Source of the DNA: Dyadobacter koreensis
GTDB taxonomy: Bacteria; Bacteroidota; Bacteroidia; Cytophagales; Spirosomataceae
Assembly: GCF_900108855.1 (NCBI RefSeq)
Contig: NZ_FNXY01000003.1
Location: 496,001-560,000 of the forward strand
DNA length: 64,000 nucleotides
Reading direction: 5' to 3'
Positions 1 to 9,399 of the stretch are shown here, one piece after another. The notes under the pieces are model-generated. The model was given only the letters and a program-made list of their open reading frames with translations, was not told the DNA's origin and made no database searches. Positions within the stretch are counted from its first letter, which is position 1; every line of letters starts with the position of its first letter. The position numbers and the translations under genes were made by a program.

Positions 1-2385
1 GGGAATTATACGGCCGCCGACAAACAGATCCAGATCACCATCGCCATCATAATCGCAGGCCCGAACGCAGGATTTACTGCTGGCTTTCATGTTGGGAGTT
101 GACAAAACCGCCAGGTTTAATTTACCTTTTCCATCGCTCAGGTAAATCTCATCCTGTAAAGAAAACGTGTTCGGTTCAAAAAGAGAATAACCACCTTTTG
201 CAATATATAAATCATCGAAACCATCACCGTTTGCGTCGAAGAACAAGGCAGCAGAATTAGCAGAAACATTTTCATCCCCTATGGAAAAATCAGGCATTTC
301 TGCGAAAGCGCCTTTGGAATCCTGCAACCAGATCTTTCCCTGCTTATTCTGGTCACCGCTAACATAAATATCTTCCAGACCATCTTTGTTCACATCGCCT
401 CCGGCAACAACCGGTCCGGTTTGAGAATACATAGAAAGCATTAAAGGTTGCCGCTTGAAGTCATTTTCATTGAAACCTTCATGCTGATACGATATGGGGC
501 TGCCAGCTTTGCTCAAAATTGTCCGAACTTTTTCGATGCCAGTTTTTGCATTTTTTAATTTCCCCGCCGGCTTTTCAATAACCAGTAATTGATTAGCGGA
601 AACATTGGTAAGCCATTGCTCCCTTTGATCCGGCCATACAATTTTCACTGTATCAACCTGCTTATCCTGGTCCAGCCCAAAGTGAAGTTTTAAGGGCAAA
701 CAAGACAAATATCCGCGGTTTGGGTTTACTTCCTGATATTGTTGCTGGCCTTTTGAAAAAAGAAAAACCTTTGCCCCTACTGCGTTTTTGTTTCCATCGG
801 GCTGCCTTAATTTTATTTGTAAAAAACTTCCTTTTGACTGTTCCCTGCCCATATTTTGATAGACAAAAGCGGGTTCGTTAATATTGCTGACCACAAGATC
901 CAGATCACCGTCATTATCCAGATCGGCATAAACTGCACCGCTGGAAACCGAAGGGTTATTCAATCCCCAGACATCCTGCATTTTTGCAAACGTCAGATCT
1001 TTATTATTCTTGAAAATATAGTTGGCAAGTTTCGTTGATGGCATTGCTTTAATGAGGTCCATCAGCAAAAACGGCTCCTTATTCACCGCCTGGCGAATCT
1101 TGTAATCCCCCCAGTATTTTAAGAAATCTTTATTCGTGTAATCTCGTAAGTAACCATTGCTTACGAACAGATCTTTATAACCGTCATTATCAAAATCAGC
1201 CAGAAGCGGGCACCAGCTCCAATCCGTGTTGGACACCCCTGAAAACTGTGCAATCTCACTGAATGTACCATCTCCATTATTCAATTGAAGCATATTCCGC
1301 ATATACTGACGGTTCAGGTTCTGTTTCATCATGAGCTCAAAGGACTCATAATTTTCCTGTAATTGCAGCAGTTTCTGACGCTTGTTATCTTCCGGTAACA
1401 TATCGAGAGACATGATATCCGGTAATCCGTCGTTATTAAAATCCGCAATATCAAGCCCCATGGAAAACTGGGCCAGGTGCCGAAAACACATTTCCGTTTC
1501 CTCCCGAAATGTTCCATCCCCATTGTTGATGTATAAATAATCCGGCTCGTTATAATCGTTTGTGACGTAGATATCCTGCAAACCATCCAGATTGATGTCC
1601 GCTATGGCCACGCCCAAACCGAAGGTTAGCGGATACTGATAAATTCCCGCTTTTTTAGTTACCTCAACGAATTTGTTATTCTTGTTTTCAAAAAGCTTAT
1701 TTCCCGCCAGTTCATCCGTTTCCTTCCTGAACTTGGCCAATTCCATATTATCAATTTTTTTGACGCTATGATTCAGCAGGAACATGTCCAGATCGCCGTC
1801 GTTGTCGTAGTCAAAAAAAGTTGCCTGTGTGCTGTAACTGATATTATCCAGTCCGTATTCTTTCGCCTGTTCAACAAATTTTACCATTCCGTTTTGGATA
1901 CCCTGATTGATGAACAGTTGATTTTTCCTAGTTTCATCATCAACTTTTCCTGAGTAACATATATAAATATCGAGCAAGCCGTCGCCATTTACATCCGCCA
2001 TCGTAACACCAGTTTTCCAGCCACCTTTGCGTCCTTCCAATCCCTTTCCGGCTGAACCGGTAATATCTTTAAATTTTATTGGCGAACCTTTTTCGCCGGT
2101 CATGTTGAGATAAAGTTTGTTGGATTTCAAATTTGATGTAAAAAAAAGGTCATCAAATCCGTCATTGTTAAGATCTCCGACAGCAACCCCGCCACCGTTA
2201 TAAAAATACTCATACGCCATCACATTCAGACTTTCATCCTCATTGATGTCGTTTCTAAAATCAATATTCGTTTGCTTGGGAGCCAATAATTGAAAGAGTG
2301 GCTGCTGAGCCTGGACAGAGGAAAAATGTGCTCCGAGCAGTAATGCCAGGAATTTATAAACACTGTATTTTCTATTCGTCAACAT
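1..2385 (-). CDS. VCBS/FG-GAP repeat protein with ASPIC/UnbV domain, 3' end outside window
   Basis: The reading frame opens at the ATG at 2385 and stays open for 795 codons to the left edge, so the C-terminus is missing. An N-terminal hydrophobic segment ending VQAQQ looks like a signal peptide, so the product is exported. It then shows repeated calcium-type FG-GAP/VCBS units such as DYDNDGDLDMFLLN and DFNNDGLPDIMSLD. An ASPIC/UnbV-like block follows (NPNRGYLSCLPLKLHFGLD, then KIVWPD), and a second set of FG-GAP repeats runs off the edge. It is a clear paralogue of the 1194-residue protein at 21757-25341. It lies downstream of susC1-susD1 on the same strand, beyond the hairpin at 2476-2511. 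Such proteins are predicted beta-propellers on the cell surface or in the periplasm. The ligand is unknown. Confidence 0.9.
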   Translation of the reverse strand, partial: MLTNRKYSVYKFLALLLGAHFSSVQAQQPLFQLLAPKQTNIDFRNDINEDESLNVMAYEYFYNGGGVAVGDLNNDGFDDLFFTSNLKSNKLYLNMTGEKGSPIKFKDITGSAGKGLEGRKGGWKTGVTMADVNGDGLLDIYICYSGKVDDETRKNQLFINQGIQNGMVKFVEQAKEYGLDNISYSTQATFFDYDNDGDLDMFLLNHSVKKIDNMELAKFRKETDELAGNKLFENKNNKFVEVTKKAGIYQYPLTFGLGVAIADINLDGLQDIYVTNDYNEPDYLYINNGDGTFREETEMCFRHLAQFSMGLDIADFNNDGLPDIMSLDMLPEDNKRQKLLQLQENYESFELMMKQNLNRQYMRNMLQLNNGDGTFSEIAQFSGVSNTDWSWCPLLADFDNDGYKDLFVSNGYLRDYTNKDFLKYWGDYKIRQAVNKEPFLLMDLIKAMPSTKLANYIFKNNKDLTFAKMQDVWGLNNPSVSSGAVYADLDNDGDLDLVVSNINEPAFVYQNMGREQSKGSFLQIKLRQPDGNKNAVGAKVFLFSKGQQQYQEVNPNRGYLSCLPLKLHFGLDQDKQVDTVKIVWPDQREQWLTNVSANQLLVIEKPAGKLKNAKTGIEKVRTILSKAGSPISYQHEGFNENDFKRQPLMLSMYSQTGPVVAGGDVNKDGLEDIYVSGDQNKQGKIWLQDSKGAFAEMPDFSIGDENVSANSAALFFDANGDGFDDLYIAKGGYSLFEPNTFSLQDEIYLSDGKGKLNLAVLSTPNMKASSKSCVRACDYDGDGDLDLFVGGRIIP

Positions 2386-2475
2386 GAATAAGGGAGTAAA
2401 AAATGTAACGAAAGATATATCATAAAAACTAAAAAAACTTCAACAATCTGTTGAAGTTAGCACTGATTGTTAAGA

Positions 2476-2511
2476 AAAATGGAGCAGAGTAAAAGTTCTC
2501 CGCTCCATTTT
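2476..2511 (-). terminator. Hairpin between susD1 and the VCBS gene
   Basis: A perfect 10-bp inverted repeat (AAAATGGAGC / GCTCCATTTT) starts 7 nt after the susD1 stop. On the minus strand it is followed by TTTTTCTT, the layout of an intrinsic terminator. The VCBS gene continues on the same strand about 90 nt further, so the hairpin may only attenuate transcription. Confidence 0.8.
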
Positions 2512-2517
2512 CATTTA

Positions 2518-4134
2518 TTATTTATCCCACCAGTTTCTGGCAGACCATATATCACCACCGGAAATCCTCCCAACTGCTGCATTATAATTCGCAGCATTTA
2601 AAGTAGCCTCTGTCGTTGGGTATACCTGTCTTCTCGGGATTACTCCTCCTGAAAAATTACCTACATAATTTACAGGGGTAAGCACAGGATAACCTGATCT
2701 TTTCCAGTTATTCCAAGCCTCAACGAAGTTAAAGAGTGTTCCGTTTACCGCCCAGTATTGCTCATTGATTTGTTTCAATGCGTCCGCAGCAACCAGGGGA
2801 TGGGCAGCAGCATATGCATCAGCAACGGCCGCGCTGATCGTTGCAGTCGCACCGTAGCGAGCCAGTGACTGGATACCAGCCGACACACCATTAGCATAAT
2901 GAACAGCTGCTGTTGTCGTACCAACTGAGAATCCGCGGGTCACAGCCTCCGCAAGCAACAACTCAGTTTCAGCATAAGTTTGAACAAAAAGAGGAGCACT
3001 TCTGCTTCTGTAGACACCTGTCGGACGAGAATATTTTCCAATCGGAGTTATGTCTGCGCCAGAGCCGGAAGCTCCGTTGTACCCAGGCGAGCGCGAGATA
3101 TCTGTTGCGCCACCATTGAGGTCATAACCGTTTGGCAATCCCATTTGAATTGCAGGATCAGAGCTTCCTGCCGCAACATTTTGACTACCAGCTAAACCAG
3201 CAACAGGAACTTCTGCAACAACACCTAATCTAGGGTCATTGGTTGACTTCAAAAAGTCGATCATCGTTTTACTCCATCTTACCTGATAAACGTCCGCAGG
3301 CGTTGATAGCGCTGCTCCATTTCCGTTGGTATAACCATTTGCGTCGTCCGATACTACGTAGGCATCATCACTCACACTTGTGAAAGTTCCACCTGCAGCA
3401 GCCTTTTCAGCATATGTCTTTGCCGTAGCAAGATCCACTTTAACCAGGCGCATTGCCATCTTCAACATCAGTGAATAACCATATTTTTTCCATTTGGCAA
3501 CATCTCCTTTATAGTTTGCAAAGGCATCATTCGTTACCAAAGGCTTTGAGGCATCTAGACCTGTAATAGCAGCGTCCAAACGAGTTAACAAAGACTTGTA
3601 AACACTTTCCTGCGTATCGTAAGCCGGAAGTGTTATAGCATCTTTTGCTTTTAAAGCATCAGTATAAGGCAAATCTCCATAAATGTCAGATATAGTCGCA
3701 AGTGACTGAACCTGCATAATAATCGCCGTATTCATTAAATTTGAAAGGGCAGGCTTGTCTTTTGTAAGCTGCTCCATTTCATATGCGAAACTTGCTGCAC
3801 TGTAATCCGTGTTCCAGGCACTGGCCAAATAGGAATTGGTATTACTTGAAATCACGTATTTATCTGCGTTTGAATAATAGTTCGCAGCTCCCGAAGTTGT
3901 CGATGCAAGGATCTGCACCCACATGCTTTGGAAAAGAATACCGCCATTATATCCGGCAGTCGCGTTCACATATCTCCATTGGACGCTTGGCAACAGTAAA
4001 TTTGGATCAAATGAAGTACCAGATGCCTTTGTAGGGTCGGTATTCAGTTCGTCGAAATCATCAGTACATGACATTGGTATCATGCCTGTCAGAAGCAATA
4101 ATATTAAAAGTTTCTTTTTCATAGTTCGTCTCAT
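2518..4134 (-). CDS. SusD-like nutrient-binding lipoprotein (SusD1, SusD_2-like)
   Basis: This is a 538-residue surface lipoprotein that should cap the SusC1 channel and bind its substrate. The signal peptide ends in a lipobox with Cys23 (IPMSC). The mature part begins DDFDELNTDPT, typical of the SusD-like_2 group, and near the C-terminus it has the group's EAWNNWKRSGYP motif. The ATG overlaps the susC1 stop as ATGA, which argues for translational coupling. An in-frame ATG at 4122 (second Met, MKKKLL) would also give a good signal peptide. The imported compound cannot be read from the sequence. Confidence 0.92.
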   Translation of the reverse strand: MRRTMKKKLLILLLLTGMIPMSCTDDFDELNTDPTKASGTSFDPNLLLPSVQWRYVNATAGYNGGILFQSMWVQILASTTSGAANYYSNADKYVISSNTNSYLASAWNTDYSAASFAYEMEQLTKDKPALSNLMNTAIIMQVQSLATISDIYGDLPYTDALKAKDAITLPAYDTQESVYKSLLTRLDAAITGLDASKPLVTNDAFANYKGDVAKWKKYGYSLMLKMAMRLVKVDLATAKTYAEKAAAGGTFTSVSDDAYVVSDDANGYTNGNGAALSTPADVYQVRWSKTMIDFLKSTNDPRLGVVAEVPVAGLAGSQNVAAGSSDPAIQMGLPNGYDLNGGATDISRSPGYNGASGSGADITPIGKYSRPTGVYRSRSAPLFVQTYAETELLLAEAVTRGFSVGTTTAAVHYANGVSAGIQSLARYGATATISAAVADAYAAAHPLVAADALKQINEQYWAVNGTLFNFVEAWNNWKRSGYPVLTPVNYVGNFSGGVIPRRQVYPTTEATLNAANYNAAVGRISGGDIWSARNWWDK

Positions 4135-7100
4135 TTAAACTTAAAGTTCACATTGATACCATAATTACGTGTCGATGGCAAGCTGGTTCCCTCAATACCT
4201 GAGTAAGTCAGGTTGGCACCAAAGGTTGCTTCCGGATCGATGTTCGTCGTCTTTTTCATGAAGTAAAAAAGATTACGTGATACCAACGAAATATTAACTG
4301 CACGTACCAAAGGCCACTTTTCAATAAGGCGGGCAGGAATCGTGTAACCAAGCGTAAGCTGACGAAGCTTGATATAATCTCCATCAACAACACTGATTTT
4401 TGTAACGTTATTAGCCAAAGCTGTGTAATAATCCTCAGCGGAAGCCTGAACTGTATTGGCAGCACCACTTTCCGAAACCCCGGTTGTGATACCATCACGG
4501 CCTACAAGCGTTTCTTTATGCAACCCTCTTCTGTACGCGTAGTTTTCAGTTGCTGAAAGAATCTTGTTCCCGAAGTTATAGTCAACAAGGAATGAGAAAT
4601 TCAAAGCGCCAAGATTAAATTCATTGTTTATACCACCATATAATGTTGGCAAAACTGTTCCGAGATTAATAAGATCTCCTCTAACAGGCAAACCTGACTG
4701 ATCTACAATAATCTCACCATTTGCTGCATATTTGTAATCATACGCTCTGATTTGAGGACCTGCTTCGCCAACAACAAATGCAGTCGTTGCATTACCCAGC
4801 GTAGCTCTGTTCTGACCCAATGTAATAGGGTTATTATCAGCGTCAGTCTGAAGGATTTTATTCTTAACCGAAGTGAGGTTAAACGAGATATTCCAGTCGA
4901 ATTTCGACGTTTTTACAGGAGTACCTGTCAATAAAACTTCAAGTCCGCGGTTTTGCACAGAACCTGAACCTACTACACCTCTTACATAACCAGTCGCAGC
5001 ACTATAATTCGCTGGCATGATTTCATTCTCAGTTTTCTGGCTGTAATATGCAAGATCAAGACCAAGACGGTTTCCAAAGAATTTCAGGTCCAAACCAACT
5101 TCAACTTCACTTTTTGTAAATGGTTTAAGGAATAAATTAGGAAGCTGATCGCTGAAATTACCCGTTGGAACAGTATTGAACGCATTTCCAACACCATAGT
5201 AAATTGCAGTTCCGTAGGCAGTCGATGGCTCACCACTTGTACGTGCATAGGATGCTCTTAATTTACCAAAGCTTAAATTCGGAACGTTGACGATATCATT
5301 GAATATAAATGATCCCGTTACGGAAGGCGTGAATATACTACGTGCTGAACTTGGTAAAGTTGAATAAGTGTCGTAGCGACCGGTAGTTGTCAAATTCAGT
5401 ATTCCTTTGTAACCCAAATCAACACTGTAATAAGCTGACTGAACTTCGGTGTTTGAAACAGCATAATCTCTGTTGAAATTCACTACGTTATTGAAACTGT
5501 ATAGATAAGGAAGTACAAAAGGAGAACCACCGATCTGAACTTTTTCGTAACGGTTTCTTCTTAAATTGGCTCCCGCAATCGCGTCAACAGTGAACTCGTC
5601 GTTGTTGAATGTTTTGTTGAAACCGATCAATCCATCTACGTTTAATTCAGTACGCTGTGCATTTGACAACTCGTCAAGACCGCCTCTTCCGCCATTAGAA
5701 AAACCAGTTCCCCATGGAGTAACCTTGAAAATACGATCATTCGCGTTATCATAACCCACGCGCGCCTGCGCATACAACCAGTTTGTGAACTGATACTTTG
5801 TAGATAGAGCAGAGATAATTCTTTTACGATCTACATCGTTAACGAATTGGCTTGTAACAAAATAAGGGTTAGTCACATATTCGTCATCACTGAAAACAAT
5901 TTCTTTTCCAGTAACAGGATCAAATCCAGGCGCAAGAATTCTCTGATCGATATTGGATGCAAGGAACATACCATTGTTGGCGTTCATAGGACCGTCACTA
6001 AGGATTGGCTTATTTTTTACGTTTTCAATAACGTAGTTAGCCATAACGTTCACGCTCAACTTTTTAGTAATATTCTGATCGGCAGTCAGGTTGAAAGTTT
6101 TTCTTTTCAAACCACTGTTTTCAATAATCGATTTTGTATCCAGATTAGCAACAGAAAGACGGAAAGATCCGTTTTCTCCACCTTTAGTTACAGATAAACT
6201 GTTAGTAAAGTTAGATCCGGTTCTGTAAAAATTCTTTACGTTATCTTTCTGAGCAGAATAAGCATACTGGTTACCGTCAAACTGGATAACTTGCGATCCG
6301 TCCAGTCTCGCTCCCCAGCTTCTTCTTGCTGAAACCTGTGCAGCAGCAGCCGTTGTAGGCTTTTGCCCGCCAATACCCTGACCGTATTCATATTGAAAAT
6401 CAGTCATATCTCTTGGTGTATCAGCTGAGTAGTTCAGGTTGTAATCAATAGAAAAGTCACCCTTTTTACCTGCTTTTGTTTTGATCAAAATAACACCGTT
6501 CGATGCGCGTGCACCAAAAAGAGCCGAAGCAGCCTGCCCTTTAAGCACAGTCATCGTTTCAACGTCATCAGGGTTAAGGTTACCAATACCATCACCGCCA
6601 TCAGCACCACCCCATTCGCCGGCAGATCCCCTTTGCGTATTATCCATTGGTACTCCGTTTATAACCACCAATGGCGATCCGCCTGAGTTCATACTAGGCA
6701 TACCACGCATAAGGATCTTCGCAGTTCCACCTGGTCCTCCACTTGTTCCTTTAACATTCAAACCGGCAACCCGACCTGCGAGTGAGTTGGCAATATTCGT
6801 TTCACGAGCCTTCGTCATCAGGTCTCCGCCGATAGTTGTGACCGCATAACCTAACTTTCTGGCGTCCTTTGAAATACCAAGTGCAGTAACGACAACTTCT
6901 TGTAAATTTGCTACATCAGCTACCATCTTCACAGAAAAATCTGTCTGGTTTCCAACAGGAATTTCCTGTTTTACATAACCGATAGAAGAGATAACAAGTA
7001 CAGAAGTACTACTAACACCTGACAGTGTAAAATCTCCGTTTGCATCAGCGTTTGTTCCGGCAGTACTGCCTTTAATTGTTACTGATGCACCTGGCAATCC

Positions 7101-7226
7101 CGAGTCGTTTTCATCTAACACCTTACCTTTCACCGTTCTGTCCTGTGCGAGAACTGGCGATAGCGTAAAGGATAAACCCAAAAGAATAAAGATTCTTAGA
7201 GAGGTCCTGAGTAATTTTTCTTTCAT
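4131..7226 (-). CDS. SusC-like TonB-dependent outer-membrane receptor (SusC1)
   Basis: This 1031-residue transporter moves an oligomeric nutrient across the outer membrane using TonB energy. It has a signal peptide to about residue 27 (SPVLAQ), then a carboxypeptidase-regulatory-like domain (about 32-105, GLPGASVTIKGSTAGTNADA). The TonB-box-like VVTALGI follows, then a plug domain with the SusC signature GVILIKTKAG, and a long beta-barrel. It has no STN domain, so it is not expected to signal to an anti-sigma factor. It is the first gene of a susC-susD-(hairpin)-VCBS unit and resembles SusC4 (44778-47879) more than SusC2 or SusC3. Confidence 0.95.
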   Translation of the reverse strand: MKEKLLRTSLRIFILLGLSFTLSPVLAQDRTVKGKVLDENDSGLPGASVTIKGSTAGTNADANGDFTLSGVSSTSVLVISSIGYVKQEIPVGNQTDFSVKMVADVANLQEVVVTALGISKDARKLGYAVTTIGGDLMTKARETNIANSLAGRVAGLNVKGTSGGPGGTAKILMRGMPSMNSGGSPLVVINGVPMDNTQRGSAGEWGGADGGDGIGNLNPDDVETMTVLKGQAASALFGARASNGVILIKTKAGKKGDFSIDYNLNYSADTPRDMTDFQYEYGQGIGGQKPTTAAAAQVSARRSWGARLDGSQVIQFDGNQYAYSAQKDNVKNFYRTGSNFTNSLSVTKGGENGSFRLSVANLDTKSIIENSGLKRKTFNLTADQNITKKLSVNVMANYVIENVKNKPILSDGPMNANNGMFLASNIDQRILAPGFDPVTGKEIVFSDDEYVTNPYFVTSQFVNDVDRKRIISALSTKYQFTNWLYAQARVGYDNANDRIFKVTPWGTGFSNGGRGGLDELSNAQRTELNVDGLIGFNKTFNNDEFTVDAIAGANLRRNRYEKVQIGGSPFVLPYLYSFNNVVNFNRDYAVSNTEVQSAYYSVDLGYKGILNLTTTGRYDTYSTLPSSARSIFTPSVTGSFIFNDIVNVPNLSFGKLRASYARTSGEPSTAYGTAIYYGVGNAFNTVPTGNFSDQLPNLFLKPFTKSEVEVGLDLKFFGNRLGLDLAYYSQKTENEIMPANYSAATGYVRGVVGSGSVQNRGLEVLLTGTPVKTSKFDWNISFNLTSVKNKILQTDADNNPITLGQNRATLGNATTAFVVGEAGPQIRAYDYKYAANGEIIVDQSGLPVRGDLINLGTVLPTLYGGINNEFNLGALNFSFLVDYNFGNKILSATENYAYRRGLHKETLVGRDGITTGVSESGAANTVQASAEDYYTALANNVTKISVVDGDYIKLRQLTLGYTIPARLIEKWPLVRAVNISLVSRNLFYFMKKTTNIDPEATFGANLTYSGIEGTSLPSTRNYGINVNFKFK

Positions 7227-7551
7227 AAATTCTCCATTAGTTAAATATTATACATAGGTTGCTGTTAAGAATTGCAAAAGTTTATTGTACAATTCAGGTA
7301 ATTCTACAAATATCCTATTTTTTTTAATAATTAAATAATTTTAAATACTCGTAAGAAGCCTTATTATAATATTTTAATAAGATGTTTCATTTAACTACAA
7401 AATAAAAATTGGTTTATAAAACGATTTAGCAAATCCAGTATTATTTATAAGTAACTGTAATTGAGGATACAAAAAAAATGGCCCTCTAAATCAAATTAAG
7501 AAGGCCATTAGAAAAAATTGTTAAACTTTTTAAAAAAAATTCTGCTCACAA
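7227..7551. other. Intergenic region upstream of susC1
   Basis: This 325-nt AT-rich stretch holds the minus-strand terminator of the next gene (7477-7509) and must hold the susC1 promoter. No box matching TTG-N19-22-TAnnTTTG is convincing. The 13-mer CAATTCTTAACAG (minus strand, 7262-7274) recurs at almost the same distance upstream of the gene at 16930-17295. No ORF is supported. Confidence 0.6.
7477..7509 (-). terminator. Intrinsic terminator after the 135-aa unknown gene
   Basis: The outer stem is AATGGCC / GGCCATT, and on the minus strand it extends inward with one mismatch (TCTTAA / TTTAGA). It is followed by a run of eight T. It begins 43 nt downstream of the stop at 7552. Confidence 0.85.
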
Positions 7552-7959
7552 TCAATTATCCTCCGGATAAGGAACAAAAATAAAACCAGAGAAATCACCG
7601 ATTAATGCAAACAGGCAGCAATATTCATCCGGATTTTTATAATTTTCTTTGAAAAGCAAAACGGACTCCTCTCCGATGAGTTTACGCTCCACAAATTCGT
7701 TCATATAGGACGCGCGATAATTATAACGGTTGGTCAGTTCGGTAGAGCCGATCAGCAAAACTCCCAGATCTACGTCCTCGTTGGTAATTACAAATATCGG
7801 ATTTTCTGAAAATCCACGTTTTCTGATCTGGTAAGATGCATCCTTCAATTGGTCAGCCACCCGGACAAAATCCTGGGAAACCTGCCCCATCAGTTTACGG
7901 TTCAACTCAGGTGAGTTGGCGTCGTCCATCAGGGAATTTTCATTACTGTTGTTAATCAT
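7552..7959 (-). CDS. Conserved hypothetical protein, 135 aa
   Basis: I do not recognise the family. The protein is soluble, without signal peptide or membrane segment, and is acidic toward its C-terminus (YPEDN). Residues about 12-50 look helical. The rest looks alpha/beta, with FVITNEDVDLGVLLIGS and a final CLFALIGDFSGFIFVPY strand pair. The N-terminus is uncertain: Met1 has a poorly structured Asn-rich lead and Met11 (MDDANSPEL) is an alternative. It sits 154 nt downstream of the alanine-dehydrogenase-like gene, on the same strand, and has its own terminator. A housekeeping role is only an inference from this neighbourhood. Confidence 0.75.
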   Translation of the reverse strand: MINNSNENSLMDDANSPELNRKLMGQVSQDFVRVADQLKDASYQIRKRGFSENPIFVITNEDVDLGVLLIGSTELTNRYNYRASYMNEFVERKLIGEESVLLFKENYKNPDEYCCLFALIGDFSGFIFVPYPEDN

Positions 7960-8083
7960 AATTTGGCTATCGGCAGTCGGCTTTCAGCTTGCGGCATTGG
8001 CTTTCAACCTTTATTTTGTTTTTAATTTCGCTAACGGTTATACCTTAAAGTTTAATCATTGACAGTCGACCATAGCTTGCTTA

Positions 8084-8103
8084 CAGCCGGGGTCGCCCCG
8101 CTG
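8084..8103. repeat. GC-rich hairpin after the ald-like gene
   Basis: The stem CAG-CGGGG / CCCCG-CTG has a TCG loop and one bulged C. It lies 11 nt beyond the ald-like stop. There is no T-run, so it may stabilise the 3' end rather than terminate transcription. The flanking 7960-8083 segment has a few short similar phrases (CGGCTTTCA, TGGCTTTCA) but no clear function. Confidence 0.45.
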
Positions 8104-8113
8104 ACAGACAGAA

Positions 8114-9340
8114 TCACATTCTCGCTGCCAGTAATAAAGTCAGATCTTTATAGCGCATGTTGAAACTTCTTGCAATGTGTGAGTTTGTCAATGTCCCTTT
8201 GTGGCAATACACCCCTTTCATAAACCAACGATTGGCATAAATCATTTCCTCGATACCGCCAATTGTTCCGGTTTGTAATAAAAAAGGTAAAAATACATTG
8301 CTCAAAGCAGTACTTGCCGTGTTTGCCACACGTGACGGAATATTGGGCACACAATAATGAATGACATCATTAAATTTGAAAGTCGGGTGTTTATGTGTTG
8401 TCATTCTTGACGTTTCAAAAGAACCTCCCTGATCGATGCTTACGTCAATAATAACGGAACCTGGCTTCATTTGCGAAACCATTTCTTTGGTAACCACCAT
8501 CGGACTCATCCCATTTTCAGCACGCATCGTTCCAATCACCACATCAGCCCGGCTGATCGCCTCTGCCAGGGTATCTGAATCGATAATCGATGTATAAAGA
8601 TTTTGACCGATCGAATACTTTAACCTTTGCAGACGGTAAATATGTTTATCAAAAATTTTGACATCAGCGCCAAAGCCGATCGCTGCGCGTGTTGCATATT
8701 CAGCTACGGTGCCAGCGCCTAAAATCACAATCTTGCTTGGAGGCACACCGGTAATTCCACCTAAAATTATTCCTCTTCCCCCGCTTGGGTTTGAGAGATA
8801 TTCTGCCGCAATCAATAAAACGGTACTTCCGGCAATTTCACCCATTGCCCGGATAATGGGTTTCCCTCCTACCTGATCACCGATCAGCTCATATCCGATC
8901 CCTGTTATTTTCGCATTATTAAGCCGTTCGAAATATTTCTTCTCCAGTGTCGGCAGATTAAGCGCGGAAATCAGCGTTGTTCCGGCTTTTAAATAGTCAA
9001 ATTCTTCCTCCACCAAGGGCTCCACTTTCAATACCAGATTGGCCTGATATACTTCTTTGGGACTTTGAACGATTTTTGCACCTGCTTCGCTGTAATCGTG
9101 ATCTGAAAAATTAGCTCCCTTTCCGGCATTTTTTTCAACCCAAACCTCGTGACCGTTTCTCACCAGAATACTGACTGCATCCGGTGTAAGAGCAATTCTG
9201 TTTTCCTGCAAAGAAACTTCTCGGGGCAAACCAATGAGTAAAGAATTCTGGTTTTTTCGGGTAGCCAATAATGACTCCTGCGGATACAGTGCCGACTGTT
9301 TCGCCAATTCTTCAAAACCAGTGATTTGAGGCTGTGCCAT
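8114..9340 (-). CDS. ald: Alanine dehydrogenase/PNT-family NAD-dependent enzyme
   Basis: The predicted reaction is NAD-linked oxidative deamination of L-alanine to pyruvate in the cytoplasm. The protein has 408 residues, about 35 more than typical Ald, with the excess at the N-terminus. The substrate-domain start matches the family (GLPREVSLQENRIALTP, about 37-53). The Rossmann site is VILGAGTVAEYA (about 205-216), and VSIDQGG carries the conserved catalytic Asp. The position of the catalytic His of characterised Ald enzymes (LHLA) appears here as LNLP with Asn128, so the activity may differ. A -7-like box (TAAATTTG, minus strand, 9363-9370) lies just upstream. tsaE precedes it by 59 nt. Confidence 0.85.
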   Translation of the reverse strand: MAQPQITGFEELAKQSALYPQESLLATRKNQNSLLIGLPREVSLQENRIALTPDAVSILVRNGHEVWVEKNAGKGANFSDHDYSEAGAKIVQSPKEVYQANLVLKVEPLVEEEFDYLKAGTTLISALNLPTLEKKYFERLNNAKITGIGYELIGDQVGGKPIIRAMGEIAGSTVLLIAAEYLSNPSGGRGIILGGITGVPPSKIVILGAGTVAEYATRAAIGFGADVKIFDKHIYRLQRLKYSIGQNLYTSIIDSDTLAEAISRADVVIGTMRAENGMSPMVVTKEMVSQMKPGSVIIDVSIDQGGSFETSRMTTHKHPTFKFNDVIHYCVPNIPSRVANTASTALSNVFLPFLLQTGTIGGIEEMIYANRWFMKGVYCHKGTLTNSHIARSFNMRYKDLTLLLAARM

Positions 9341-9399
9341 GGAATGGGTAAAAATTAAATTACAAATTTAGATGAGTAGTGTTTTATAATCCGATGCAG

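Noticed and set aside
6481-6849. 122-codon open frame antisense to the SusC1 plug region
   Set aside because: Pro/Ser-rich translation that mirrors the Gly-rich plug codons. It is a shadow of susC1.
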